Positions 34,796 to 46,143 of a stretch of DNA of 64,000 nucleotides are shown piece after piece. Under the pieces are notes generated by a model that was given only the letters and a program-made list of their open reading frames with translations, had not been told where the DNA came from and did not search any database. Source of the stretch: Ipomoea triloba (taxonomy: Eukaryota > Streptophyta > Magnoliopsida > Solanales > Convolvulaceae); contig NC_044923.1 in the NCBI RefSeq assembly GCF_003576645.1, positions 19,729,862 through 19,793,861 on the forward strand, written 5' to 3'. Each line of letters begins with the position of its first letter. Position 1 is the first letter of the stretch. Position numbers and translations under genes: made by a program.

Positions 34796-35250
34796 TCAAA
34801 GTTAATGATGTAATATGACAAAATTAAAAAAATATGTTGTCTTTGTTAATCCTTGAGGTGCTTTTGTTCTTCTTTTTTTTTAAATAATAATTTAACAAAA
34901 ATTATTTTATAAAATATTGTCTAACAAACATTTATCTGGAAGTGAAAAATGAAAATAAAAACAAGTTGATCAATTAGTAAAATTACAAAGAGGAGCTATG
35001 AATAAACTTATTAAATAGTATGATCCTCTAATAAGAATTTAGAGACTGAGTATAGATAATCTTGGTTAAGAAGTCCTATTGGTGGTTGAGAGTGTCAAAT
35101 TTGTATTAATTTCAATGTAAAATTAGAAGTTTATAGTATAAAGTATAAATTTTGAACTTTATAAATCTATAAATAATATACATTTTAACACTTAGACAAA
35201 CCTGTAATAAAATTAAAATTGAGAAATTTTCTTTTTTTTGGTCCCCTAAA
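34796..35250. other. AT-rich spacer
   Basis: Apart from homopolymer runs (T8 near 34873), nothing recognisable: no ORF, inverted repeat or promoter motif stands out. Confidence 0.45.
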
Positions 35251-35254
35251 TATT

Positions 35255-35595
35255 ATAATGAATCACATTTGGTCTTTTGGTCTTTTGGTCTTTGACTATT
35301 GAAATGTTCCAATTAGGTGCATGACTATATAATTTGTATCATATTTGGTCATGCCGTCCAATTTTCTGGCCAACTATTGTCGAAAGTGCTCCTTTCGAAA
35401 GGAGCATTACATTTGCTTCTTCCGAAATGAACACTTGTGGAAGGAACACTGCATTTGCTTCTTTCGGAATGAGTACTTCGGACAGTAATTGATTGAAAAA
35501 TTAGATTAGACGGCAAGATCAAATATGATACAAATTACATAGTCATGCACCTAATTAGAAAATTTTAATAGTTAGGGATCAAAAGTGAAATTTAT
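35255..35595. mobile_element. Foldback MITE candidate
   Basis: The left arm (…TTGACTATTGAAATGTTCCAATTAGGTGCATGACTATATAATTTG…) pairs with the right arm (…CAAATTACATAGTCATGCACCTAATTAG…TTTTAATAGTTAGGGATCAAA). The centre has further palindromes around TTTCGAAAGGAGCA. It is ~340 bp and noncoding. Ends and target duplication were not resolved. Confidence 0.65.
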
Positions 35596-35959
35596 TCATT
35601 AAAATTTTAAAATGTATAAATTATAATTTATAGACTTAAATAATATTTTAAAAATTAAATTAAAGTAGGTTAAGACAAACTTTCAAGTTAATGCAACACG
35701 GTTGAAATCAGTGTCAGACTATACGAGATCAAATCACTGTAACACCACACAAATGACACAATACATCTGAAATCACTATCACTACCTTTTTTGGTTCACA
35801 TATGAGATATGACATTATGATATACCACGCAACATAAGCACAGACAGACAAATTAGGTCCAACATTACATTTTTAAAGTTTTCATCGAAAGTTTGGTCTC
35901 ATGTGGACCATCAAGAAGTTGAAGAAGAAAGGAGGGAATTTCGCCTTTTTGTTGGTAAG

Positions 35960-36330
35960 AAAAGATTAAAAGACTTAACTCAATAGTTTAATGATCACCT
36001 TGAGAATCTTATTCAAGCGATCAAGTGAGGGTTCAAATTTCATTGATGACATAGGGGCCACTGGGACATTCAAAGCGAAAAAAAAAATTTGACATTGTGC
36101 GCAGAGTATACATGTAAAAGCGAAACTGAGGATTGATTGGGTAACTCACGATTTTTATTACCCCCTTTTGTGCTTGCTCTTGGTAGGTTTTGAAGACTTA
36201 AGATTAGTTTAGCATTAAAAAAAAAAAAAGAAAAAAAAAAGATTTACCTCTTTTTGCTCCTGCCCTTAGCAGAATTTTGAAGACTTAAGATTAATTTAGC
36301 ATTAAAAAAAAAAGTTTAGCGTAGTGGTTT
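35960..36330. repeat. Low-complexity stretch with a ~100-bp direct duplication and possible SINE relic
   Basis: Two similar segments, each with TTTTGAAGACTTAAGATTA(G/A)TTTAGCATTAAAAAA, end near 36230 and 36310. Upstream, 35970-36060 has a weak box A/box B-like pair (ACTCAATAGTTTAATGATC, GAGGGTTCAAATTTC). This could be a degenerate tRNA-derived SINE, but the match is poor. Confidence 0.35.
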
Positions 36331-36408
36331 GTCATTGACTTGATGTCACAACGAAAGGCGCCCTAAGATGAAGGTATAGATTGGATCCCTTATGCATATA
36401 AAAACTAA

Positions 36409-36748
36409 GAGCATCTCCATTAGTATGGGTTTTTACACATATTTTTAAGTGCCGACTATGAGAGAAGAGTGGAAGGAAAAAAAAACGAAAAAAAACAAAA
36501 GAAAACAATTAAATGAGAGCAACGCGCCCAATGGGCACATCTAGTACAGATGCTCACCGGGTATGCTTGTGTGCTTAATGTGCACCGGCTATAGTTCTTT
36601 ATTTTTTTTTCTTTTGCTAGGGTCCACAATAGGAGACAAAAATCAATCTTTCATGCAAGACTCTTTTTCTTGGCTCTCCTCTTTCTCTCTCTTCCACATA
36701 AGTTTAAGCTTCCTAAAAACCAGATAAAATTCACGAATAAAGATGCTC
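36409..36748. mobile_element. Tourist-like MITE (TAA target duplication)
   Basis: The ends GAGCATCTCCATTAG and, from the right, GAGCATCTTTATTCG are inverted repeats flanked by TAA (36406-36408 and 36749-36751). The GAGCATCT terminus and 3-bp TWA duplication are typical of PIF/Harbinger-derived MITEs. Length 340 bp. It lies ~260 bp upstream of the F-box gene start and may therefore sit in its promoter. Confidence 0.75.
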
Positions 36749-37007
36749 TAAGATCTGACCGATGAGCTAATTGCGAGACTCAGAATTTACTTCTGTAATA
36801 ATTTTAGAGATGAAATCTTGGTATTAGCTCGATGAAACTAAGATTACCAAAGATTTTTTATTTTTTTTTAAAGAAGAAGAAAAGGAAAAAGGTGATTTCA
36901 GAAGCGCAGTGCACCACAAGAATTTGGTGGCAAGAGAGCGTTATTTGTGTGATACGCTTTCACTGATAAGACAAAACCCACACCCCCACTTTTCCAACAC
37001 CGTAGCA

Positions 37008-40000
37008 ATGAAGCAGCAGAAGCAGAAAACATGGCCGTCCAAATTCGAAACCCCTCGCTTCACCGCCCTCCCTTTCGTCAAGAAACACCCCTCCCGACCT
37101 GACCCCACCGGACCCAAGAACACCTCCAAGCCGCCTTCGTTCCCCGATCCCTGCGACGACCACCGATGCCACCAAGACTACTCCCATCTCCCCTACGACG
37201 TCCTCATGAAAATCGCGGCGACTTTCTCGTGGACCCACCTGCGCACGGCCTCGCTGGTCTGCAAGTCGTGGAACGACGCGCTCCGACCTTTGAGGGACGC
37301 GATGCTGTTCCTGAGATGGGGGAAGCGATTCAAGCATGGGCGTGGTGGGGTGAAACCAAACTCGGCCAAGGCCCTCGATTGCTTTCTCAAAGGGGCGGCG
37401 CGTGGCTCTACTCTCGCAATGGTGGATGCCGGGCTTTTGTACTGGGAGATGGGGAGAAAGGAGGAGGGAATTGCTTGGTACAGTAAGGCTGCTCAGCTCG
37501 GCGACCCTACTGGGCAGTGCAATTTGGGAATTTGTTACTTGCAAGGTATTCTATATTCAACCTCAATTTCCAAAACAAGAAAAAATGAATTTTTAGATTA
37601 CACTTGTGATTGCCAACATTTTAATTGCTAGCTATGGATATTAAGGGGGGAAAGGTATAGATTTTGGCTACAGGGTAATTTGTAACATTTTCGTTCAATC
37701 AGCCTTTTGGTTGGACGGACTAGGAGATTGCTTGGGCAACACACAATTTACTCTTGGACCGTGGTTCTAGGAGCTTAGGATTAGTCTAGAGTGACAGTGG
37801 TTTTGGAAGCTTAGGATTAGTCTAGGGTGATAGTGGTTCACAATTTACCCGACTCTTGGACAGTGTTTCTGGGAGCTAGGATTAGTCTCACTATGGTTTT
37901 TGGAGATTAGGATTAGTCTAGGGTGACAGTGGACCAGTGGTTCACAATTTACCGACTCTTGGACAGTGGTTCTGAGAGCTTATGATTAGTCTAGCGTGAC
38001 AATGGTTTTGGGAGCTTAGGATTAGTCTAGCGTGATAGTTGTTCACAATTTACCACCTACTCTTGGACAGTGGTTTTGGGAGCTTAGGATTAGTCTAGCA
38101 TGACAGTGGTTCTGGGAGGTTAGGATTAGTCTAGCGTTGGTTCACAATTTACCGACTCTTGGACAGTGGTTCTGGGAGCTTAGGATTAGTCTAGCGTGAT
38201 AGTGGTTCTGGGAGCTTAGGATTAGTCTAGCGTGATAGTGGTTCTGGGAGCTTAGGATTAGTCTAGAGTGACAATGGTTTTGGGAGCTTAGGATTAGTCT
38301 AGCGTGACATTGGACCAGTGGTTCACAATTTACCGACTATTGGAGTCTTGGCCAGTGTTTTTGGGAGCTTAGGATTAGTCTAGCGTGACAGTGGTTCTGG
38401 GAGCTTAGGATTAGTCTAGTGTGACAGTGGTTCACAATTTACCGACTCTTGGAGTCTTGGCTAGTGTTTTTGGGAGCTTAGGATTAGTCTAGCGCGATAG
38501 TGGTTTTGGAAGCTTAGGATTAGTCTAGCATGACAGTGGTTCTGGAGGTTAGGATTAGTCTAGGGTGAGCGGGAAACCTAATGTATGGAAAAAAATTATG
38601 ATATTCATGAGTGTACTTTATCTCGAAATATGCCACACCATTCTGCTTCTCTCTCTCTTCTGGCCAAACATTGAATGATACCCTATGTTTCAATGGAGGT
38701 GTTGGCCTATAGATAAGAAGCAACATGATTACACACACACAGAAATGTGGCAAAGGTACTAATGGCACTGTATTTCAAACTATAGATATCATTGGGGTTT
38801 CAATCATCAATTTAACAATCAGAAAGCAGGATATGGATAGAAAACGCCTGTTTTATACCATTTTGAATGTTTAGTGATGTAGTTCATATATTGTGTAGGT
38901 GAGACTCCAAATTCCCAACAAGCTGTTAAGTGGCTGTACAAAGCTTCTGTTGCTGGCCATGTTCGTGCCCAGTACCAACTTGCACTGTGTTTTCATCAGG
39001 GTCGTGGTGGTGTGCATAAGAATTTTCAGGAAGCGGTATGAGAATTAATACAATCTTGGTCATACTTAATTTGTATTTTATCTTGGTTATAGTTAATTTG
39101 TATTCAAGGGTGCGTTCTTAGATATGACCAATAAAGAGACTTTAATTTTGGGATTTCTACATATTTATCAATTGCATTATTTAGATATACTTGGAAAAGA
39201 AGCTACCACCTGCTCTGCAATTATGCCTTTCCTCTGCCAATTTCTTTGTGACAAGATGATCTATCTAGTGTATTTGAAATGTAAGGTGGAACTCATCATT
39301 TCTCTAAGGAAAAAGTGTCAATAGGCCACTGAACTTATCACTTTTGTGCAATTAGATCATTGAACTTAAAAAGTGTGCAATTAAACCATTAAACAGGTAA
39401 ATATGTGCAATTCGGACATTTTTCTAATTTTTCCCAGTAGAATCTGATCATATTAATTACATGGTATGTACTAAAAATTGTGCTTTCCTTTGCCACACTA
39501 GTTGGGATGAAAGATTGAAATATTTTCAACTTAAATTGCATTAAAAGAAACGATAAAAATGTCCCAACTCCTCAAATTTTTCTTGTTTAATGGTTTGATT
39601 GCACACTTTTTAAGTTCAGTGACCTATTTAAGACTTATCCCTTTGTCTAATAATGATGTTGCATTCTCCATTTTGAATTTTGATCTCTGCACAAACAAAT
39701 ACTCCATAAAATAGATCGAGATATTGTCAAATGTCAAGTAAAGGTGCTTGCTTTGCTTTTCTCTTGGTCTGGTTTCCTAAAACAAGTTTCTGATGCGGTC
39801 TTTGTCAGGCAAAGTGGTATCTGAAAGCTGCTGAAGGTGGATATGTACGCGCTATGTATAACACTTCACTGTGCTACTCTTTTGGAGAAGGTTTAATGCA
39901 GTCTCATAGGTTAGGCAGAAAATGGATGAAGAGGGCTGCTGATCGGGGTCACAGCAAGGCTCAATTCGACCACGGATTAAGTCTCTTTTCTGTAAGTGAT

Positions 40001-40509
40001 GCACCCAAAACAACAACAATATAAATATATAGGGTCGTGTTCAGGTGTGAACCGGCCTTAGTGAGCGAACCTGCGAACTACTAAAGGTTTGCATATTAAG
40101 GTCCTCCAGGCATGTATGGGAGCCGTGGCAAACCTTCTGTAGTTTGTAGGTTCCCAGGTTAAGGCTAGTTCACATTTGAACGCTTATATATATATTCCTA
40201 TTCCATTTCCTGTATGTTGATTGATGAGGAGGCAGCCACCTATGTTACTTGTCCTTTGTAGTTTGTTGTAGTATAGGCTGTATAGCCAAATTGGTTGGCA
40301 TAACATAACATTGATGTCCTCTTGAATGGTTGTTTGTACAGGAAGGGGATATGATGAAAGCTGTGGTGTACCTGGAACTTGCGACTCGTGCTGGCGAGAG
40401 AGCTGCAAATCATGTCAAGAACGTTGTACTCCAACAGCTATCAACATCTTCCCGCGATCGAGCTATGCTAATGGTTGATAATTGGCGCGCTTTGCCTTCC
40501 ACGCGTTGA
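37008..40509 (+). CDS. F-box protein with Sel1-like repeats
   Basis: Four exons: 37008-37545, 38899-39035, 39809-39991 and 40342-40509. GT-AG introns and a continuous frame give 341 aa. I chose the Met at 37008; an in-frame ATG at 36909 would add 33 residues that look like leader. The basic N-terminus (KQQKQKTWPSKFETPRF) precedes an F-box at residues ~60-105 (HLPYDVLMKIAATFSWTHLRTASLVCKSWNDAL). F-boxes bind SKP1 in SCF ubiquitin ligases. Sel1-type repeats follow (AARGSTLAMVDAGLLYW, AAQLGDPTGQCNLGICYLQG, ASVAGHVRAQYQLALCFHQG, AAEGGYVRAMYNTSLCYSFGEG, AADRGHSKAQFDHGLSLF). They probably form the substrate-binding helical solenoid. It resembles Arabidopsis At1g70590 from memory. Exon 1 is GC-rich, unlike its surroundings. 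Confidence 0.93.
37733..38572 (+). repeat. Minisatellite filling most of intron 1 of the F-box gene
   Basis: About 17 variants of GGAGCTTAGGATTAGTCTAG with CGTGACAGTGGTTCTGG spacers (basic unit ~36 bp). Longer higher-order units contain TTCACAATTTACCGACTCTTGGACAGTGG. Unit order is irregular. No ORF; the intron donor and acceptor lie outside the array. Confidence 0.93.
39305..39655. mobile_element. Foldback MITE in intron 2 of the F-box gene
   Basis: The left end AAAAAGTGTCAATAGGCCACTGAACTT and the right end (inverted: GATAAGTCTTAAATAGGTCACTGAACTT) are followed inward by AAAAAGTGTGCAAT(T/C)AAACCATTAAAC on both arms. It is about 345 bp and noncoding. The theme (…AATAGGYCACTGAACTT) resembles the element at 25893. 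The flanks give no exact target duplication. Confidence 0.7.
40035..40190. mobile_element. Small element between TA-rich tracts in intron 3 of the F-box gene
   Basis: The ends AGGGTCGTGTTCAGGTGTGAACCGGCC and, from the right, AAGCGTTCAAATGTGAACTAGCC are imperfect inverted repeats flanked by TATAAATATAT and ATATATATAT. The GTTCAGGTG terminus recurs at 63226. Probably one of a group of elements that insert at TA dinucleotides. Confidence 0.5.
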
Positions 40510-40527
40510 TTCGTGATATGTTCCACT

Positions 40528-40730
40528 CACCCCTTGGACATAGCTCAGTGGCCGAAAGGTTAAGTGTGAGTATAGTGATCTAGCAAATGCTTGGGTTCGA
40601 ATCCTCAATAGGAGAGGATCTCAACCTCGGGGTAAAAAGCAAGCACTCGAACTCTGAGTCATTGAGATACACAATCCCAGTGCAGGGGGTAAGGGGCTAT
40701 CAGGTTTAGGGTTTAAACCTATATGTTCCA
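40528..40730 (+). mobile_element. tRNA-derived SINE in the 3' UTR of the F-box gene
   Basis: Box A is TAGCTCAGTGGCCGAAAGG (40541-40559) and box B is GGTTCGAATCC (40594-40604), with tRNA-like spacing. A perfect 12-bp target duplication, ATATGTTCCACT, flanks it (40516-40527 and 40731-40742). The length is 203 bp, and its 3' end is TTTAAACC rather than a long poly(A). The insertion begins 18 bp after the F-box stop codon. Confidence 0.93.
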
Positions 40731-40742
40731 CTGTTGTCATAT

Positions 40743-40930
40743 GTTTTCTATAAGCTTGACTTCTCCCACTTGTTGTTTCTCATCATGTAATGACAATATT
40801 GTCAATATATCTGTAATGTAATATATTTGTTTTTTTTTTTAACCATGTTGTCGTCATTCAGTAAAATCACCAAAAGATCTGTGAAGACTGGCAAAGAAAT
40901 GCGCGCAAAGGAGCTATGTCTACTGGCAAA
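40743..40930. other. 3' flank of the F-box gene
   Basis: AT-rich, with a T10 run near 40831. The continuing 3' UTR and polyadenylation region are expected here. A canonical AATAAA is not obvious. Confidence 0.4.
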
Positions 40931-41048
40931 TTGGTTCACCTTAGATCGTGGATCATGGTCCATGGTATAACAATCTAGTTCAATTCTGTCTACCAATCTA
41001 ACTTGATTTGGTCAAACCTACTTTCACCGCTAATGAGTAACCCGCTAA
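40931..41048 (+). repeat. Left piece of a ~197-bp satellite array
   Basis: GGTTCACCTTAGATCGTGGATCATGGTCCATGGTATAACAATCTA…CACCGCTAATGAGTAACCCGCTAA. It is the same unit as the array at 48758-49330 and is separated from it by the Helitron. Confidence 0.85.
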
Positions 41049-42599
41049 TCTATAAATATATAAAGGAAGCAGGATTTCAGCCAATCAGATGCCAGTATTT
41101 TCCCGCCCATGCATTACCGCGTCGTTTTTTGGTTATTAATTTTTTTTTATTTTCCAGCTTATGCATTACGGCTTAGTTTTTTTAGTTATTAATTTTTTGT
41201 TCGAATTCAAAAAGATGTAACTCCCGCGACTTTGGATGTTATTTTAGGCTTCTGAAATACTCCGTATAGGGTAATGGCCTATGGCCTATTCTGTAGTTAG
41301 TGGTCAAAGTTTATTGAGGTGGCGTGTGATTTTGGTATATGTGGTATGGGATGCTGACAAATGACACTGTTGGAGTAATATTTAATGTATTATTACATAC
41401 CTCATTCTACCCTATAAATACATTCATATGTCTTCACAATTTTTAAACACCAAAGCTAGAATAACAGTTTATAACAAACAGAGCTACTGAAATTTTCTGT
41501 CAGCAGATTGAGCTCAAACATGAAAAAATAGTTGGTGTGTTCTTGCTGTTCCCACCATGGCTGGCCAATTTATACTTGGTCTTCAACAGCAGAATCAGAC
41601 TGCGTTGTGTGCGTACCTATGTAGTCACTGAAACCAAGCCACAAAGAATTGTTAGAAGTCAAGAGTGAGTTTTTCATGATCAGCAAGTTAGTTATTGTGG
41701 ATTTCATCATGTGATCATTTCTTACGTTTTATTCATTATAGCTTAACATATTGTCTTCTGATTGGGTTTACTTCAGGTGTAAAGAGATATATTGTCTTAG
41801 TGTAAAGAGATTTATTTATTATAATATATTGTATTTTTCTCCTTTTTTATTTGTATTAGACTATATTCAAATGCATTTCCCCAGAATCAATGCATGGGGA
41901 ACAAAATTAATTCTAAAAACCTATTGCTCCAGTCTGATTGGGTTTACTTCAGGTGATACTGTTTCAGGAGATGGTATTCTGGGGTATGTTTTTTTTTTTT
42001 TTTATGTTATGGTAGCTTAAAATCTGTGATTTTACCTAAGTATGTTGTAAATTTCTACAGGAATTCTTTGTTAGTGATGGTGAAGACTGTTTAGGCTGAG
42101 GATCATTCTCAAGGTTCTGATTTTGAAAAGGTTACTGGATTGGATGATTTTGATGAGGATTTAGGAGACGGTTCTGCTGTTCTGCCTCTATAGAGGTGTC
42201 TATTGAAGGAGTTTGTTTCCACTGGAGGTTCTAAGAAAGTTAAGGATGTTGTTGTCAAGGAGAAGTAGTTTGCTTGTAGTTCTGAAAGGGGATTTAGTAG
42301 TGGTAAGTACTATCTTTTTGCTGGTTCTGATAATTTATTTTGGGTTTTTTGGGATGATCAATATCTGGAATTGTGGTTAGTTATTGGTGTTGTGTTATTC
42401 AGTACAATGTAGGCTTTTGGGTGTTTTGCTGTTTTGCTTATGTATGTGCATTGTACTGTGTATGGTCTTTTTAAATGAAGATATTTAGTTATGTTATTAT
42501 GATTATTTCTCATTCAATTAATAGTACTCTATAACTACATTATGTACCTATAGATCACATGTATATACATAACTTCACAAATACACAGTTTGAAGGGAA

Positions 42600-45065
42600 A
42601 AGAAAATGATATATCCTCATGATTTCAAGTAATTAATATGAGTTAAGTAAAGATTTTAAGATTCAAAAAAGAAAGATATTTGCAGCCAAGTTAGAATATG
42701 ACATTATTGTTCTATATATGGCATTGAAATAGACAATCTAAGAAATGCAGAATGTAAAGTAAGACAAGGCAAATGGAGAACATCATTTCAAGTGGAAAAT
42801 TGTGTGAAACTATTAAGGTAAGATGAAAGTAAAACATGCTGTTTATGTGGTCAGTTTTCCTGATGCAAAAGGAAAAAAGAAAAAAGAAAAAAAAAAGCCT
42901 GTTTTATCATTTGCTTCTATTAAAATCAACTTGTGTTTACATAAAGAAGATACGTCTTTATTTAAAGTTAAAGATCAAATACCCNGCAAATGGAGAACAT
43001 CATTTCAAGTGGAAAATTGTGTGAAACAATTAAGGTAAGATGAAAGTAAAACATGCTGTTTATGTGGTCAGTTTTCCTGATGCAAAAGGAAAAAAGAAAA
43101 AAGAAAAAAAAAAAAGCCTGTTTTATCATTTGCTTCTATTAAAATCAACTTGTGTTTACATAAAGAAGATACGTCTTTATTTAAAGTTAAAGATCAAATA
43201 CCCAAAAAGGTGTAGAACACAAATAGTTCTGCTGTGTAAACCAAAATAGTTGATCAAAGTTGGCTAAACATTACAAAATAATTGATGGTGGTATAATTGG
43301 TATACAAATATTTGCTTGTGTAGACTTTTTTATAATAAAGAAGCTTTNTAAAGAAGATACGTCTTTATTTAAAGTTAAAGATCAAATACCCAAAAAGGTG
43401 TAGAACACAAATAGTTCTGCTGTGTAAACCAAAATAGTTGATCAAAGTTGGCTAAACATTACAAAATAATTGATGGCGGTATAATTGGTATACAAATATT
43501 TGCTTGTGTAGACTTTTTTATAATAAAGAAGCTTTAAAAAAAAAACAGAAAGAAAAAAGATTTTATCAAATCAGTATGTATAGGATGCATCATTGAAACC
43601 TAAAAATAGTGAAATTATTTTATGTTCAAGAAATTATGAAATGAAATNTAGTTGATCAAAGTTGGCTAAACATTACAAAATAATTGATGGCGGTATAATT
43701 GGTATACAAATATTTGCTTGTGTAGACTTTTTTATAATAAAGAAGCTTTAAAAAAAAAANNNNNNNNNNNNNNNNNNNNNNNNNNNNNNNNNNNNNNNNN
43801 NNNNNNNNNNNNNNNNNNNNNNNNNNNNNNNNNNNNNNNNNNNNNNNNNNNNNNNNNNNNNNNNNNNNNNNNNNNNNNNNNNNNNNNNNNNNNNNNNNNN
43901 NNNNNNNNNNNNNNNNNNNNNNNNNNNNNNNNNNNNNNNNNNNNNNNNNNNNNNNNNNNNNNNNNNNNNNNNNNNNNNNNNNNNNNNNNNNNNNNNNNNN
44001 NNNNNNNNNNNNNNNNNNNNNNNNNNNNNNNNNNNNNNNNNNNNNNNNNNNNNNNNNNNNNNNNNNNNNNNNNNNNNNNNNNNNNNNNNNNNNNNNNNNN
44101 NNNNNNNNNNNNNNNNNNNNNNNNNNNNNNNNNNNNNNNNNNNNNNNNNNNNNNNNNNNNNNNNNNAAAAAAAAAAGCCTGTTTTATCATTTGCTTCTAT
44201 TAAAATCAACTTGTGTTTACATAAAGAAGATACGTCTTTATTTAAAGTTAAAGATCAAATACCCAAAAAGGTGTAGAACACAAATAGTTCTGCTGTGTAA
44301 ACCAAAATAGTTGATCAAAGTTGGCTAAACATTACAAAATAATTGATGGTGGTATAATTGGTATACAAATATTTGCTTGTGTAGACTTTTTTATAATAAA
44401 GAAGCTTTAAAAAAAAAAATGATTCAAGTAATTAAATGAGTAGTATCCTGATTTCAATAATTAATATGAGTTAAGTAAAGATTTTAAGATTCAAAAAAGA
44501 AAGATATTTGCAGCCAAGTTAGAATATGACATTATTGTTCTATATATGGCATTGAAATAGACAATCTAAGAAATGCAGAATGTAAAGTAAGACAAGGCAA
44601 ATGGAGAACATCATTTCAAGTGGAAAATTGTGTGAAACTATTAAGGTAAGATGAAAGTAAAACATGCTGTTTATGTGGTCAGTTTTCCTGATGCAAAAGG
44701 AAAAAAGAAAAAAGAAAAAAAAAGCCTGTTTTATCATTTGCTTCTATTAAAATCAACTTGTGTTTACATAAAGAAGATACGTCTTTATTTAAAGTTAAAG
44801 ATCAAATACCCAAAAAGGTGTAGAACACAAATAGTTCTGCTGTGTAAACCAAAATAGTTGATCAAAGTTGGCTAAACATTACAAAATAATTGATGGTGGT
44901 ATAATTGGTATACAAATATTTGCTTGTGTAGACTTTTTTATAATAAAGAAGCTTTAAAAAAAAAACAGAAAGAAAAAAGATTTTATCAAATCAGTATGTA
45001 TAGGATGCATCATTGAAACCTAAAAATAGTGAAATTATTTTATGTTCAAGAAATTATGAAATGAA
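42600..45065 (+). repeat. Repeated ~600-bp segment, probably partly an assembly artefact
   Basis: The sequence GGCAAATGGAGAACATCATTTCAAG…AAAGTTAAAGATCAAATACCC…GCTTTAAAAAAAAA occurs in overlapping pieces starting near 42769, 42986, 43349, 43649, 44167 and 44600. Breaks coincide with single Ns at 42985, 43348 and 43648 and with the N gap. Each piece restarts inside the previous one and is almost identical. Likely one or two true copies plus overlapping contig ends joined without merging. Confidence 0.8.
43760..44166. other. Assembly gap (407 N)
   Basis: An unresolved gap between two copies of the same segment. It is bordered by an A-rich tract on each side. Confidence 0.99.
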
Positions 45066-45527
45066 ATAAAAATATGAATATGAATATGATTTACAACACG
45101 CATTTCGGTTGGCATAAATGTCATGTGAAGGTTTTTTATCAAACATGTGAACTGTTTTTCCAATATTTTATAACTGTGAGTACAAAAATAAAAATTTTAA
45201 ATAATCCAAATAAGCATATATTCTGCTGACTACAGATTGGTGTAATTTAGGGAAGAAACTATAAAAGACACTGACTGTTTCCGTATTATCTAAGTCCAGA
45301 ATGCCAAAATTTTGCCACCACAGGTGTTTGGTTTAAAAACTGAAAAGAAAATTGTTCTGGACCATGGAATTGTAATACCGGCATTAGAATTATGTATTTA
45401 CAAGTATTTTTAACAGTGTGTTTTTGATAGTAAAGAAAAAGAATGGCATCAGACTCCTTTGTCATCATTTGCCTCTATTTTTGGGTGTTAGTATGAAATT
45501 GTATCAATGTAAACAATATTAAAAATG

Positions 45528-45800
45528 TTATGAATATAATTATTTATATGTGGCCATTATCCCAGTTATTGTATTTCTGGATCCATGAAGGGTCGAGTGT
45601 CCTTTGGAGTATCGAAGGGTCAAGTTGGTTTCCTATATATATGCTCATATGTATTCATTTGTATGACACCTCTCTTAATGATATCAATAAGAATTCTTCC
45701 CTTCTCTCCGATCCATTACTCTCTTTGCAATTATCTTCTTGTTTTGTGTATTTTCATTTCTATTTACAACACGTTATCAGCACGAGTGCTCTAAACCAAA
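45528..45800 (+). mobile_element. LTR fragment with primer-binding region, nested in the Helitron
   Basis: A TATATATATG box near 45634 and a run of C/T-rich leader sequence end in TTTACAACACGTTATCAGCACGAG (~45765-45788). The last block is a familiar plant LTR/primer-binding junction. The downstream frame (MHKNLTPPFFLAKTKP…) to ~46000 has no gag motif. Probably a truncated copia-type 5' LTR. Confidence 0.5.
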
Positions 45801-46096
45801 TGCACAAAAATCTCACTCCACCATTTTTTCTGGCGAAAACCAAACCCACGCCACCATTTTTCCCGGCCAAAAACAAAAATGAAAAACAACAGCAAATCCA
45901 TGTCGCACTCCGGCGAACTCCGTCGCAACCACCACCGCCGGAACGCTCCATGTCGCACACCACCGACGCAACCACTACGGTGGTTGGTAGCAGCGAACGT
46001 AGTAGCTNCTTGTCATTTAAGATCTCAAACTGCAATATAAAGACAAAACAGTGATATATTAGCTATTTGTATACTTCTTTATGTGGATATATTGAA

Positions 46097-46097
<1 letters not shown>

Positions 46098-46138
<41 letters not shown>
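46098..46138. repeat. (GT)n microsatellite
   Basis: About 20 GT dinucleotides inside the Helitron. Confidence 0.97.

Positions 46139-46143
<5 letters not shown>

Noticed and set aside
37008..37544. Antisense 194-codon ORF opposite exon 1 of the F-box gene
   Set aside because: A shadow of the GC-rich F-box exon; the sense frame has conserved domains and correct splice joins.
40528..40730. Functional tRNA gene at the A/B boxes
   Set aside because: No cloverleaf with matching acceptor stem and anticodon arm could be drawn; the body, length and 12-bp duplication identify a SINE.
42823..43249. Repeated short ORF (MKVKHAVYVVSFPDAKGKKK…) as a gene family
   Set aside because: All copies are the same segment re-joined at single Ns, contain a homopolymer and show no domain; best explained by assembly duplication.
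43718..44209. Open frames on both strands across the second N run
   Set aside because: Gap artefacts without any known coding sequence.
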